A stretch of DNA of 64,000 nucleotides, from NCBI GenBank assembly GCA_018697195.1, contig CM031859.1:58641223-58705222 (forward strand), given 5' to 3'. Source of the stretch: Certhia americana. Taxonomy: Eukaryota > Chordata > Aves > Passeriformes > Certhiidae. Below are positions 13,275 to 25,000 of the stretch, piece after piece. A program made the position numbers and the translations under genes. Every line of letters starts with the position of its first letter. Within the stretch, counting starts at the first letter, position 1. The notes beneath the pieces were generated by a model. That model was not told the origin of the DNA, searched no databases, and saw nothing but the letters and a program-made list of their open reading frames with translations.

Positions 13275-13901
13275 TTACGACTCATTACTGTTGTAGAACC
13301 CTGCAGAAACCAAGGGCCAGAGATTCTAAGGGGACAAGCTGGCAGAAGGAAACCTGCACTGTGCTCCTCTACACGACAGGTGATAGCATTTGACTGCAGA
13401 CACTTCTCCTCCTCGCAGTGTCCCCATTCTTATGGTGTAGCATGAAATGCATCCCTGGGCACAGAAATCACCCAGCTCAACATGGCAGTAACCCAAACTT
13501 CTCCAACCCCCTGCCCTCTCCCCGCCCCGAGCCCCTCCAGGTGTCAGTGTGAGGACACTGTGCAAGACAGTGCAAGACAGACAACAGGATGTTTAATGGT
13601 CTATGCTGCTGTCCGAGCCAGACACATGAGCTGAAACTGTCTCTCCACATGCAACTTCGATATCTGGCAAGTCTCAGTGAGACACATTTTCCTCTTGGCC
13701 TCCTTTCCTTATTTCTAGGCCCAGTGTTCATATTCAAAGGAGCAGAAGTAGGCGGGGCGTGGGGGGTGGGGGGGTGGAGCAGAGGGGGGGCACCCCAAAC
13801 AATTTTAGTCTGCAGAGAAACAAGAAAACTGGAGGGAAAAGATAATTTCTCAGAAAATCCTCAGAAAATATAAAACCTGAGGAAATTTGCTCATCTGCAG
13901 C

Positions 13902-13938
13902 ATAAAAACAGATTTGGAAGGGGTGACGGGGACTGACT
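13902..13938 (+). repeat. 37-bp direct repeat, copy 1
   Basis: 'ataaaaacagatttggaagg' followed by 'ggtgacggggactgact'. It matches 15319-15355 at 35 of 37 bases. The similarity stops sharply on both sides. I do not recognise the family. Confidence 0.85.
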
Positions 13939-15318
13939 AGCACTCAGTAGCACATCATCGGAGGCAGGGAAGAGACATCAGGCAGGGGGTTGGGAAGCAG
14001 CAACCAGCTGCCCCATATGGTCAGCTCTTCGTAGGCAATTTGATTTTCATTTTCTCTGCTGATTGTGCTCATCCCTGTGGTATCTGGATGGAAAAACAAT
14101 GGTGGAGATAATAGAACAGGATTGCCCAGGGCATTTTTAAGGGCTTGAGAGCCATTCATTCATAGATCAAATCTAGGCCAGAATGGATGCAGGTAATCTG
14201 CTGAACCTTGGCTTATATGAAATGTTCCAGTAGTATTTCACAAGTATTCACATAAAAACTGAATAATTCACAACTTTCTTAGCATTCTCAGCAGATAGCT
14301 CAGCCTCCACAGCCTCTCAGGTCTCCACAGCCTCTTAGTACTAATGACTTAGCTCAACAAATAAATTTAAGAACACAAGTCTATGCAGGCTCTGGGTGTA
14401 ATTGTGGTCTATTCTGAAAAATGGTTTGAGGCAGTGACGAGTAAGGTAAGGTGTGGGAAAGATCTCATTATTACCAGTTCTGACAACAAAAGAAGCCCTT
14501 CATTCTCCTAGGCTGTTAACCTGGTACCTTCCATGAGCACAAACCTAGAAGAGGTATATACCTAATTTAGGTAGTTGACCTTCTATTGTCTTCCATGTGA
14601 TCATGTGGCACCCACATATCCCATTTTCTATTGCATTTTTTCCTGCAGCAAATAGAGAATTTATTATCATAGTAATCATAATTTTAAAATAAATTAATTA
14701 TATCTCATACGAGAAGAAATCCTCACACTATTATATCCTCATCCTCAAGTGGTCATGTTATCTAACACTGCCTTTCCACCAATTTTCTTCAAAGATCACT
14801 GAAATAAATACTGACTTTTATATATATATAAATTGGAGGCAAATTATGATGAGTATTTGTTGGAATATCCAAAAACGTGCCCCAAAACATTTTTAGTTTT
14901 AAACAAACACAGGGCAAGAACTATAAAGATAGAACAAGTGTTATCTATTTCGTATTCAGAATGGAAATCATCATTGCAACGGCAATTCAGCTGTTGATAA
15001 GGATGTTCAAACACCACATGGTGAGACAGCATGGCCTATGTTTACCTGGGCAGCAGGAAACCTCTTTGGCCTTACATCTGGGAGGTCCTTCCTCCCACTC
15101 CGTGTCCCCATTTGAAAAGCTGCCTGTTAATGAGTACCTGCATAAATCCATGCTCTACATGGGACTTGGACACACCACTGCAATGCCATTAACAGCAACA
15201 GTTCTGAATTATGTGGAATTCTTTAGCAGCCCGTAGGGAGAGCCATGCCAGAACGGAAAACCAGAAGAAATGGTAACTCAACAAGAAACTTGAACTGATC
15301 AGAAGGTTTCCCATTTGG

Positions 15319-15355
15319 ATAAAAACAGATTTGGAAGGGGTGACGGAGACAGACT
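15319..15355 (+). repeat. 37-bp direct repeat, copy 2
   Basis: Second copy of the 13902-13938 repeat, same orientation, about 1.4 kb downstream, with two substitutions. The flanks are unrelated. Confidence 0.85.
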
Positions 15356-15895
15356 CATGGAGATGCGGACTGCTCATGGAGCAGCAATGTCCTGTTTCTA
15401 TGATGACAGCCAGCATATAATCATGCCAGAGATGTTCAGCCTTCCACCAGCAGCTTCTCCCAGCTCTTCAGTTGCAATCCCCATTTTTTGTGCACACAAA
15501 CACATGAATGGAAGAGAGTCCGGATTTTATTGCAATGTGCAGGGTGGGTGATTCAAGCCTTTGTGTAGGAAGTTGATTCACCTCCTTCTGAGTGAAAAAA
15601 TGTTCAACACAAATGTAATTCCCTCTTTTTCACGTAAAGTCAGGCAACATATACAGAACCTTCCAGCTCAGTATTTCCTAAACAGTGGAAACGTGCCTAG
15701 AAAGTTTAGCTTTGAAAACTGTGACTGCAACAAAACAGGTCTGCACCTTCATGTCGGGTATCTCGAATTCCTGCGGCTCGGCAGCAGGCAGGAAAGGGGG
15801 GAGGTGAAGTGGGAGGGAGCGAAAACGAGTTGGCTTGGGGGGAGAGGGGCGAGTGTTTTGGGCTTATTTAATAATGCACTAGTAAACAGCTCAGG

Positions 15896-16119
15896 CACAA
15901 AAATGCAGTGCAGTGAGAGCCGGAGTTATCCTTTGGAGCCTACTGCTTTAAATTTGCGCGCTGTAGCTTGAAGCATTGCACAAACTCTCGGTCTGCTGAC
16001 TGCCTCCCTGGAACACAAACACACGGGTGATTGGGAAAGCTGTTTTCCAGCCTGCCCTCCCTCGCTTCTGCCGGGCTGCTTTTGGTGTTTATTTATTTTT
16101 AAACAAGTCGTGTACATGG

Positions 16120-16161
<42 letters not shown>

Positions 16162-16479
16162 GAAAAAACCCCACACATCTTTAATCAACACCTATTTCCT
16201 TCCAGGACCTTATGATCCTCTATTGATTCCCATTAAAATGCTTTTCTTTTTCTTTGCCCCCTCTGCTGATCGAATTTCAGATCAGCCAGGATGTGCAACT
16301 AACCTTCCGGCACAACTGAACCCAACTGACTCACCCAGATCAAAGGCTCGGCGCATTCATTAGAGCCCAGCACAGCCCAGGCAGGATCCGTAATGCAACA
16401 TCTCCCTTTGCATTGCAATTAACGTGCGGGAGAGGAGTTCTTATTATTTTTATTTTTTGCAAATGTTCTGGCTTTTGAT
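15896..16479. other. Shoulder of a CpG island with A39 tract
   Basis: CpG-containing, moderately GC-rich sequence leading into the island at 16.5 kb. It includes a pure run of 39 A at 16120-16158. No retrogene or SINE body was recognised upstream of the A-run. A run of 15 G follows at 16507-16521 just inside the island. Confidence 0.6.
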
Positions 16480-17080
16480 TTTTAAGCGGGGGGGAGGAGG
16501 GGGGCTGGGGGGGGGGGGGGGAAGAAGTGGTGGGAGGGAACGAGAACAAAAGAGAGATCTTTTTACCCGAGGATGACGTCAGTTTGATGTTACTGACAAC
16601 TATTGATGCACGTGGAGCAACTGCAGGCAGATCCCCCTTCCCACCCCCCGCCTCCCGGCACTTCTCAGGGACACAATATGCGGGAGCAGCCCGCGGGACC
16701 CGGGAGCGGCTCCGGGTCGCTCCGCCAGCAGTCTGAGCGCCCGCGGCCGCCAGCAGCGGCGGCAGGGCCGGATCAGCGCCGGGCCCAGCGCGGGGAGCCG
16801 GCTCCGACCCAGGAATGCTGCTCGCTCCCGCGGGGGACGCGGGCCCAGGACACCGTCCCCGTGCCTCGGTTCCCGCTGGGCGCTCCCCGCCCCCGCCCCA
16901 GCCCGGCCCGGCGCTGGCAGCGCCGCGCCCCAGCCGCGCTTCGCTCCGCCGCGGGGAGCGCGGACCAGCCGCCCGCAAAATGCGGCCTGGAGCTCCGGAG
17001 CGGACAGGGCTGAGGGCTCACCTTCGGCTGCCTCGGTGGCGTCCGCAGGAGCCGTAGGTTCAGCCGAGAGCGCTCCTCCG
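16480..17080. promoter_or_regulatory. Orphan CpG island, candidate promoter
   Basis: About 600 bp very rich in G, C and CpG inside AT-rich spacer. It contains a perfect cAMP-response element at 16574-16581 and several GC-box-like GGGCGG/CCGCCC-type strings. Long open frames on both strands (up to 212 codons on minus, 16340-16978) come from the base composition and show no known domain. No coding exon or clear splice donor can be assigned. Candidates are a lncRNA promoter, an enhancer-type CpG island or a first exon of a gene outside my recognition. It lies about 46 kb upstream of the ARID1B start. Confidence 0.6.
16574..16581. promoter_or_regulatory. CRE palindrome TGACGTCA
   Basis: Perfect 8-bp CREB/ATF consensus at the 5' edge of the CpG island. 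Full CRE palindromes in unmethylated CpG islands are commonly bound by CREB/ATF proteins; binding here is inferred. Confidence 0.55.
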
Positions 17081-17302
17081 TGGGGTTAAGGACGGCTCGG
17101 AGCGTCCTATCACCGGGTCCAGTTTCTGAAAGTCACGGCTGGGTCGGAGCTGAGGCCTCCCGCAGGCTCCCAGGCAGGCCGTGTCCGCTCACTTCACCTG
17201 TCTTCAGCTCTAAATTAAAAAATCTGTGTCGGTTTGGTACGAGTTTACACCAAGGAGGTGTAAAACAGGAACAGAGAAATCAATTTTTGTGCTGCATAAA
17301 AG

Positions 17303-17640
17303 ATCATAGAACCACATAATAGATAAGGTTGGAAGGGACCACAGCGGGTCATCTGCTCCAGCCTCCCTTCCTAAGCTTGGTCATCCTAGAGCACAGGGCA
17401 CAGGATTGTGTCCAGATGATTCTTGAATATCTCCAGTGAAGGAGACTTCACAACCCCTCTGGGCAATCTGTTCCAGAGCACAGCCACCCACACAGTAATG
17501 AAGTTCCCTTTCATTCATGTGGAACTTCTGTGCATCAGTTTCTGCCCATCGCTCCTTGTGTCTTAATGGTTGGCACCAACAGCAAGAGCCTGGCTCCAGT
17601 TTCTTGGACACCTCCCCCACCATCACCTTTAGATATTTTT
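17303..17640 (-). mobile_element. CR1 LINE, 3' fragment
   Basis: On the minus strand it ends with the CR1 terminus '...ggtcccttccaaccttatctattatgtggttctatgat' (complement of 17303-17340), preceded by the 'ggaacagattgcccagaggggttgtgaagtctccttcactggagat' block (complement about 17430-17475). It is about 340 bp, 5'-truncated and non-coding. Confidence 0.9.
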
Positions 17641-20600
17641 ACACATTAATGAGTGTATGAACAAGTCAGCCTGGGCACAGGCTGTGCTGCCTCAGGAGTG
17701 CTGGGTACCTAGAGCCATGGTACCCCATGGCTCCCCACTTTAGATATCCCACAGACCCTCACTCAGGAGGGCTGGCTGAGGTAGTGCCTGCTCTTGGCAG
17801 CCTTGAGCTCCTTTCCTAAAGTGCACACAAATGTTCCCCTAAATGCCATAAAACTCGCCTGAGCCTGCCTAGGCTGGGATCCTGCACAAACCAGCCTGTC
17901 AGTTCAGCAGAGGTAAGACCTGGGTATGTTCTGCCAGCATCATTTCACGTGAGCCAGCCGAAAGCTGTCCATCCATAGTCACCACTATCACTTGCCATTA
18001 CCTCTTTGGGGATTTCAGTGAAATGGGAGATATTTTGTTTTGTGTGGATATTACCCCTCCCTGAGCTATCTTCTCCCATGTGCAATATGTTTCTTCCCTT
18101 ACAGATTAAATTTCATCTACTAATTGACAAGTACACATCTTACTTGGAGTTCTGCCCATTTTTGACATTGAGCATGTGGCTCTTTTTGAACAAGGTGTAG
18201 CTGTGATTTACACCAGTGCACAATTTTTGCTTGTTTCCTAAATGTTGTTTTTGTAATACAGTGTTGTCAGCTCTCATGATTGTTTGGTGAACTGATGTTC
18301 TGTGGTAGAAATTCTGTAAAGTTCCAGTTATGCAAGTCAAGTAAGAATTTTGGCTTTCATCTAAAAGGAAAACGTCTGTTTCTGGTCCTCTTATTTGCAG
18401 CAGAAACTTAAGTTGTGTGCTGTAGCAGCTCTGAACCAGAAGGAAAGGAAACATAAATGTGTTATTATCACCATCACTGGTATTGTTTCATTTTAGCTCT
18501 CTTGATGCTTGTGTCCCTGATTCTTTTTTAGCTTGGCAATACTTAATATAAGACAGATAAAAAGACTTGTGCAGCTTACACAACCACCTGTTTATCCGCT
18601 CGGATCGCTCCACTATATTTTGAGGTGAGACAAACAAGCATTATTACCTTCTTCTTCCACTTAGAGAGTCATGGTGGTTCTCTCTGCAAAACCAAGCTGT
18701 GTATTTATTCTTGTGTTGCTTTGAGGGACTGTAGTTTTGGCAGCTGAGTGTATGTTTTTGTCTGGATGATTTCTGTAAAAATAAGTCATTTATGATTTTT
18801 ACAGGCTAGTATCTCAGTAGAAGGCTGTGTTGTACTACGAAAGAGAATGCCATTTTCTCTAGACGTGTATAGCATGCCATAGCTTTTCACAGTTTGCCAT
18901 GGGAGAGATCTTCAGGAATTTTTCAGTCTCTTTTTTTCTCAGACAAAAATATATTTTTTTATTTTATATTTATACAAAATCTACCAAGAAGATGAGATGA
19001 TTGTTTATAGAAAGTTTACTTTGCCTTATTTTCCATTATTGACAAACACCCTCTTATATCTTTCCATACCAATGAAGCAAATTTTCCCTTACTATGTTTT
19101 ATTATGAGAACAGTCAATCACAGTTTATGAACAGTTTTGACTCCTGACCTTGTCACGGTGTCATGGTTTCAGTTCAAAACCAGGACACATGGTCAGGCTA
19201 ACACTTCCCACCTACACACACACACTCATACAAGTACTCTTCGCCTATCAGAAGATATTTGTCACATGGTTTGAGAGGAGAGGTCATCCTTTCTCAAGGG
19301 GCTGCATTGCCAGAATCATAGTTTGGGGCACCTGTCCATTGACTCACGAATCTCTCTGTAGTTATATTCCTGTTTCCCACACCTTTATGTCCCCTTGCTT
19401 GGCTGGTTGCAAAATCCACTCATCACGGGCTCCAGGTTCTGTGGCAGAACCAGAGGAAGTAGGTTCGTTCCATTGCAACCATGGCAACACTTTTCAAAGA
19501 TGCAGCCTACAGTCTTTGTGAGTCTTCCAGTTTTCCATGGCAGCCTCGTTTCTTAGAGGTTACATCTACTCCAGGAACAAGTATGTTGCAAAACACATAA
19601 GTTGATATTCAATAAAATATATCCTTAGCGTGTACAAAACCATCTGAACTCTAAACAAGAGCGGAGGACTACATATAGTGCTGTGAACTTAATAAATTAA
19701 GAATTAAACAAAAGGGACAGAGGTTATTTTGACTTCTGTTTCAGGAAGGCCCTGTGCCATTACATCAGCCAAATTTTTATAAATCCAAAATCTCGGTTGT
19801 GTTCTCACTTGTTAAAGCAGAACCAAAAAAAGCTCTTTGGTCTTTAGGTTGCCCGTTTCCTGAAGATATGAGATTCCTAAGAGCCCTCACACTTGAATAT
19901 ACCTATGGACCTAGGGAGTTTAGAGAGAAACATTTTGGTTTGCTGTCCTGCTGTACCAAGCCAAATTCTTAAATTTAGGGAGCTCACAAATTTTTGTAAT
20001 GCTCAGGAGTGACTTGAAAATTGTCTCTATATGTTTTTATAGGGCTTATGTTATGCATTCACATGTGAAGTATCAAAAGTTTGAAATAATGTGCTCAGAA
20101 GAATGGGAGTAAAAACTTCATGAGCCAAAAATTATTTTGTGGGAGAGAGTGAGGTAGAAGGAAAAATTTTTATGGAACTTTATAGCCTGTGGTATTAAAA
20201 TCAATGGAAGAGCTTCCACTGCCTGCAGTGGCAGTGGATGTGGGCACTGGTAGCTATAGTCAGCCTGTAGACTGAAATAACACTAGGTTCAACAGTAGTG
20301 TGTTTTTTACAATGCCTGTGTAGCTACGCATTTCCCAAATGTTAGGTCTCCACCCATGTTTCTTTACTGAGTTTCTTTTGAGTTGAGCAATGGATACTAG
20401 TCAGCCTCTCTTTCCTCTAATATGCATCATGCCTGCCTTCTGTAGCAGCACCATGCCACAGGTTTGTTCCACAGGTACTACTGAAGTTTGTCTGTCTATA
20501 ACCAAATTGTTTCCACTGGAATATTTCTTAATGGAAACAGTGGTCAGTTGGTCACTCAGTGGTCACTCAGTGGTCACTTCTATCACAAGTTGGTAAGAAC

Positions 20601-21738
20601 TTATTTGACACAAAGAGCCTAAATTTTAGAGCTAAACATAACAGGATCTCTTTCAACATACTTTATATCACTTGCTTGCAGCCCTTCAACAGGATAGATT
20701 TTTTCTCACTCACAACTTGAAGATCACTAATTTGTTCAAGAGCAGGAGATGTCTTTCCAACTTGAGAAACCAATGCCACTGCTGCTAAATTAATGGGAAG
20801 GACTGTTGTTCCTTGTGCTCATACTGATTGTATGTGGGACATGTCACTGTACTGAGGGCAGTTTTGTTATTTTAAATTATAAAGGAGCTTAATTCTCTTC
20901 CAGTGTCCAGAGTAAACTCATTTGTCAGTGTGATGCATTTCATTATCCTCATCAGTTCATTTGCTTTTCCTGATGGAGAAAAAGGCTGAACCTTGTTTTA
21001 CTACATGGAAGTTAGGATTCTTTATAATTAATGAAGTTTCTGTTTAGCCAGCACTATGAAAGGTATTCTTTCCACTATACATGTGTGTGCTGAAGAACAT
21101 ATCTGCCCCTCTGGTAATTTTTTTTGAGTACCACCTTTTTGTCTGAGATGAAGAGGATCCACCCCTAAGTCCTGGACTGAGATCTGTGCTCCTGAAGGAG
21201 AAATTACTCTTTTAAGAGATTCCCAAGAGCTGTAGCCAACCACAGCCTAGTGTAGATGTTACACTTTCTGTACATTGCATCTTTGCCAATATTTGAATAC
21301 AAGCCATAATTCAGTGGGAGTATAAATAACTTCTATTCAGAGAGATGGATGCTGTGGTATCAGGCCAAATGGTAAGCCTTGTCAGTGCCTGCATTTTCAC
21401 TTTATCGATCACACAGCATAATATGATGCTCCTTATTTAAATCCTTCATGCAGATGTTGTACTGGGTTAATTGACAAGCAACTGGATTTGATAATATATA
21501 TAATGCTGCAGCAGCCATTGATTCTTGGTTAGTGTGGATGTGCATGTAGTGATCATGGGGTTATGATTCTCAGCGGTGGGAGATGAATAAGTCTGTGGGT
21601 CACAATGTAAATTTAAGCTGCTGAGGGATAAGCATTAACTTACATGCCAGTTTAGACTGATATAATAATTCTTTATAGGGACAGAGCATGATTGGCTGTA
21701 AAAGAGTTGTCCTTGTACCTGAATTGTTTCAGAGCAGC
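17641..21738. other. Intergenic, no gene seen
   Basis: AT-rich spacer. Small features are a 9-bp-arm hairpin at 17712-17733, a near-palindrome with LTR-like ends at 19159-19187, a hairpin at 20215-20238, and a 9-11 bp tandem (tggtcactcag) of about three units at 20548-20579. The 123-codon open frame at 19150-19521 resembles no protein that I know. Confidence 0.5.
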
Positions 21739-22010
21739 AGAGCTTTACGCTGAGCTAACAGCATGCTGTTAAGAATCTGTACCGATGTAAACACAGAGAA
21801 TGACGGCTTTATATTGGCCGTTATGCCATGCAGTATTTCACAGTTGTTGAAATCATTTCATTTTCAACCAGGCTGCTTTGTCAGTCTATCAGCAAAGACT
21901 AAGCAAAGTGCAGCACTGAAAATGAAATTAAACTCCCAGCTCTCCAGATACATAAGTGATAGCACTTTTGTTGAGCTGGAATTCTGTAAGAATGCTTACT
22001 AATTCCAGCT
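21739..22010. other. Possible conserved non-coding element
   Basis: A compact, moderately AT-rich block with a perfect 16-bp palindrome at 21756-21771 (TAACAGCATGCTGTTA) and no simple repeats. It looks like constrained regulatory sequence, but that is an impression only. The 79-codon frame at 21763-22002 is not recognised. Confidence 0.25.
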
Positions 22011-25000
22011 AATATAATACAAAGTCATTTGCTGCTTCACTTTTTTGTCTGAAGTTCATCATATTATATTGCTAAGTTTTTACATGAACTTATGCCACTC
22101 TAAGTCAGAGAGAGCAAGCAGATAAATAAGGAGAAGAGGATAACAGGATGCAGAAGGTCCATAATGAGACGAGAATTAGGAAGAAGAAATAGGTGTCATC
22201 AGAAGAGCAAAAGATGAAGGAAGAAAAGGAACAGTATATCACAGGAGCTGCAGAAACAAGGAAGATGTTAGAGTGAAAAGTAAAACAGGAAATTAATATA
22301 GGAGATGGAAAAAAAAGTGAGGAAAGTCTTTCATTTCTTGCAGGAATATTTAAACTCATTGGTAGCAATCCTGCTTGTTGCAGTTCACCGTGTTTGGCTC
22401 AAACCTTAGAAAAACACTTCTCTATTAGTTTCCCCATTTCTTTTTGGCACCTGGCTTGCTCATGTATAGGACTAGGCCTCCAGAGGTCTGAGAATGGGTT
22501 TCAAATAAAGCTCCTCCATACCAGAGTTCAAAAGCTCTCCTACAATGTAATACACAATGAAAACTGACACCGCCAAATGGCTTTAGTTTCCCTCTTTTTA
22601 CCTCTGGATGTTACGCACTTTTTTTGGCATCTGCATATCTGACCTTAGTTATTCTGCTGAATATTGAGCATGTGGTATGGAGAAGTAAGGTATAACCAAA
22701 TATATATGTTTATACATCAAAAACTACAGTAACATAGGTTTTTGTAAGGTTTGGGTTTTTTTCCAGTTCTGTGAGAATAAGCAAATGTGAGGCACTTCCT
22801 CTATTATGTACATTTATATGGGCTGTGTGGTCAGAGGTGCTTAGCAGTGAATTTGGCTCAGGGCAAGGGAACAACAGCAGTAATTTGAGGGGAGATTTAC
22901 TCCTGTTAACACTTTTCAGAATTGGCAATAAAATCAGCTCAGTGCTCTAAAGATTGGGAGGGCTGGATTTTAAGCAAAATATGGAAGATATATTATCAAC
23001 CTGAAAAGTGATCCAGTGAAAAACTGTTTATTATTAATACCTAAAAAAATCCATATATGTTTCCAACAAATGAATGATAATGAGAGGGCTGCTCCCTTTT
23101 CCTAGAAATGATTACATTTTCTTTGCCCTTCTGGTTTGGCTGCTTTTAGGCTATTGCTTATGTAAAACAGAACACCTCCTAAGCCGTTGTTTACTAAACA
23201 GTCTCTGGCTTCTGATCTCACGGCTACACAAGAAGGTAAATTGTATTCTGTGTGAGAAGCTTTAAACGTGAGTGTAATGGAAAGGGGATATTCAGTGAAA
23301 CAAAGACACACCTCCAGAAACAACAAAGACAGCAAGTTTGAGCTACTTAAATTTGAATTTTCGTAGTTGAAAAGTAGGATTCAAACATGGAAAAAAAAAT
23401 CAACTTTCATTAGCCCCACAGGTATTTATTTTGCCAATTTGTATTTTGCTTTTCTCTTCTCTTAGCAAACCTGTGTGGAAGAGTTTGTTGAACAGAGGAG
23501 GACCATTCTTCTCTGAAACGATGGAATGCTTTTCTGAAAGATCAGCTTCCAAAGGTGACAGTCTGGGGTCACAGCAGGGATGCTGACTGCACAGTCCAGA
23601 GTGCTCTTAAATAAGAGGGGATTCTCATAGCTATGAGCCATCAGTGATGAAGTCATGACCACATCCAGCTGTGCTATCAGTAAGACAGGCTGCTCAGCTG
23701 CAGGCTGTACATCTGACATGTCAGCACACAGGGTGCATGGCATAGGCCTTAAGAGGTATCCAGACTTTCAGGCACACTGGTAAATTGTGCTTCATGACAA
23801 GTGTGAGAATCTTGTCTTCAGTCTGCAGACCAACTCCATGCAAAAAGCATGTGGTTTATTAGACGGTGGTGTCCATCCACTGATGTGTCATAAAGTAGGC
23901 AAATGTCAAATTGTTTGTGTACTGTAAATGGACAGAGAGTCTTCTGTGATAGCCATCAGCTGAGAGGGAGAAACCAGCCCAGTCCCAGGTTCCACAAAGG
24001 TGTAAGAGCTATTCTTGCTCCTATAGCACAGGTAATTAATCTTGTCTGTCATGTTAGAGCTGTTGAGAATAGCTACAGGCAAAGTGTTGCAATAAAGGAA
24101 TCACTTCAAGGAGTTACTGCAATGGAGTTTGACCCACACTAAGTAATAGAGTTAGAAGCGCAAGGCTGAATGAGAGAAAATTCATGGACAGTAGCATATG
24201 GGACTGGACATACTCTTGAACAGTTAACAGTATTATTTGAATTACTGTAAATTATTCTCTGTGATCTGCATGTCCCTAAGAATAAGTGGAGGTAGAGATA
24301 AAATGAGAGCATAAATGGGGCATTTCACTTTAGATCGTATGGTCTGGAGGAGCTGGCAAAGAACCCAGCATGTTCCAGCCTAATACATACAGGGTCATCA
24401 CCAAAACGATGCACCAAGCTGACTCTGAGGCTGCCCACCTGGCAGCTGTATAGGTTGTAGTACTGTATGTCAAGGCAGAGAAATACCTCTTTCAAGGAGT
24501 GTCTTTTCTTATATTAGTCATAGGGATGTGCCAGAAACATGCTTAGCTTACTCAGAAGGACTGGGCAGGAGCAAAGGGAAAATCAGTAACTTTTCTCAGA
24601 AATTATGACGTAATTGCCTTTTCTCCCTGGAATCAGGCACAGAAATCCCTGGCAAAGAGCAATACCTGAGAGAGCTTAACAGTGAAAAAGCATTCATATT
24701 CCTGAAAACAAAACAGCTTAAAAAAAAAAAAAGGATCAGCAAAAGATGCTTTTTCTAAGGAACACTTTGTGCAAATTTGCTTCACAATTAGACAGTCAGA
24801 AGGCACCTAACATGCTTGCCCAGAACCTGTCGAAGAAAGGGACAGGGGGCAGCCTATTCTGTCTGTGGCAGAGGAGGGAATTTGAGCTCTCTCATGGGTA
24901 ACTTACAAATATCCAAAAGAGATCCCTCCTTGTACTCTGGGGGCTAAAGGCCCGGTTAGTTACAGAATAAACGCGATCTGTATTTTGCATGGTACTGTGT

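Larger units (their letters stand above)
13275..15895. other. Intergenic with G-rich patch
   Basis: Mixed composition. A G-rich patch lies at 13752-13793, a 10-bp tandem pair at 13561-13580 and a short (TA)n at about 14817-14831. Opposed open frames of 60-119 codons occur, but none resembles a known protein. Two copies of a 37-bp repeat are listed separately. Confidence 0.5.

Noticed and set aside
13179..13445. Frame with a long asparagine run
   Set aside because: It is the (TAA)n(CAA)n microsatellite read in one frame.
16340..16978. 212-codon minus-strand frame in the first CpG island
   Set aside because: Composition artefact; runs through poly-C/CCT stretches and shows no protein family.
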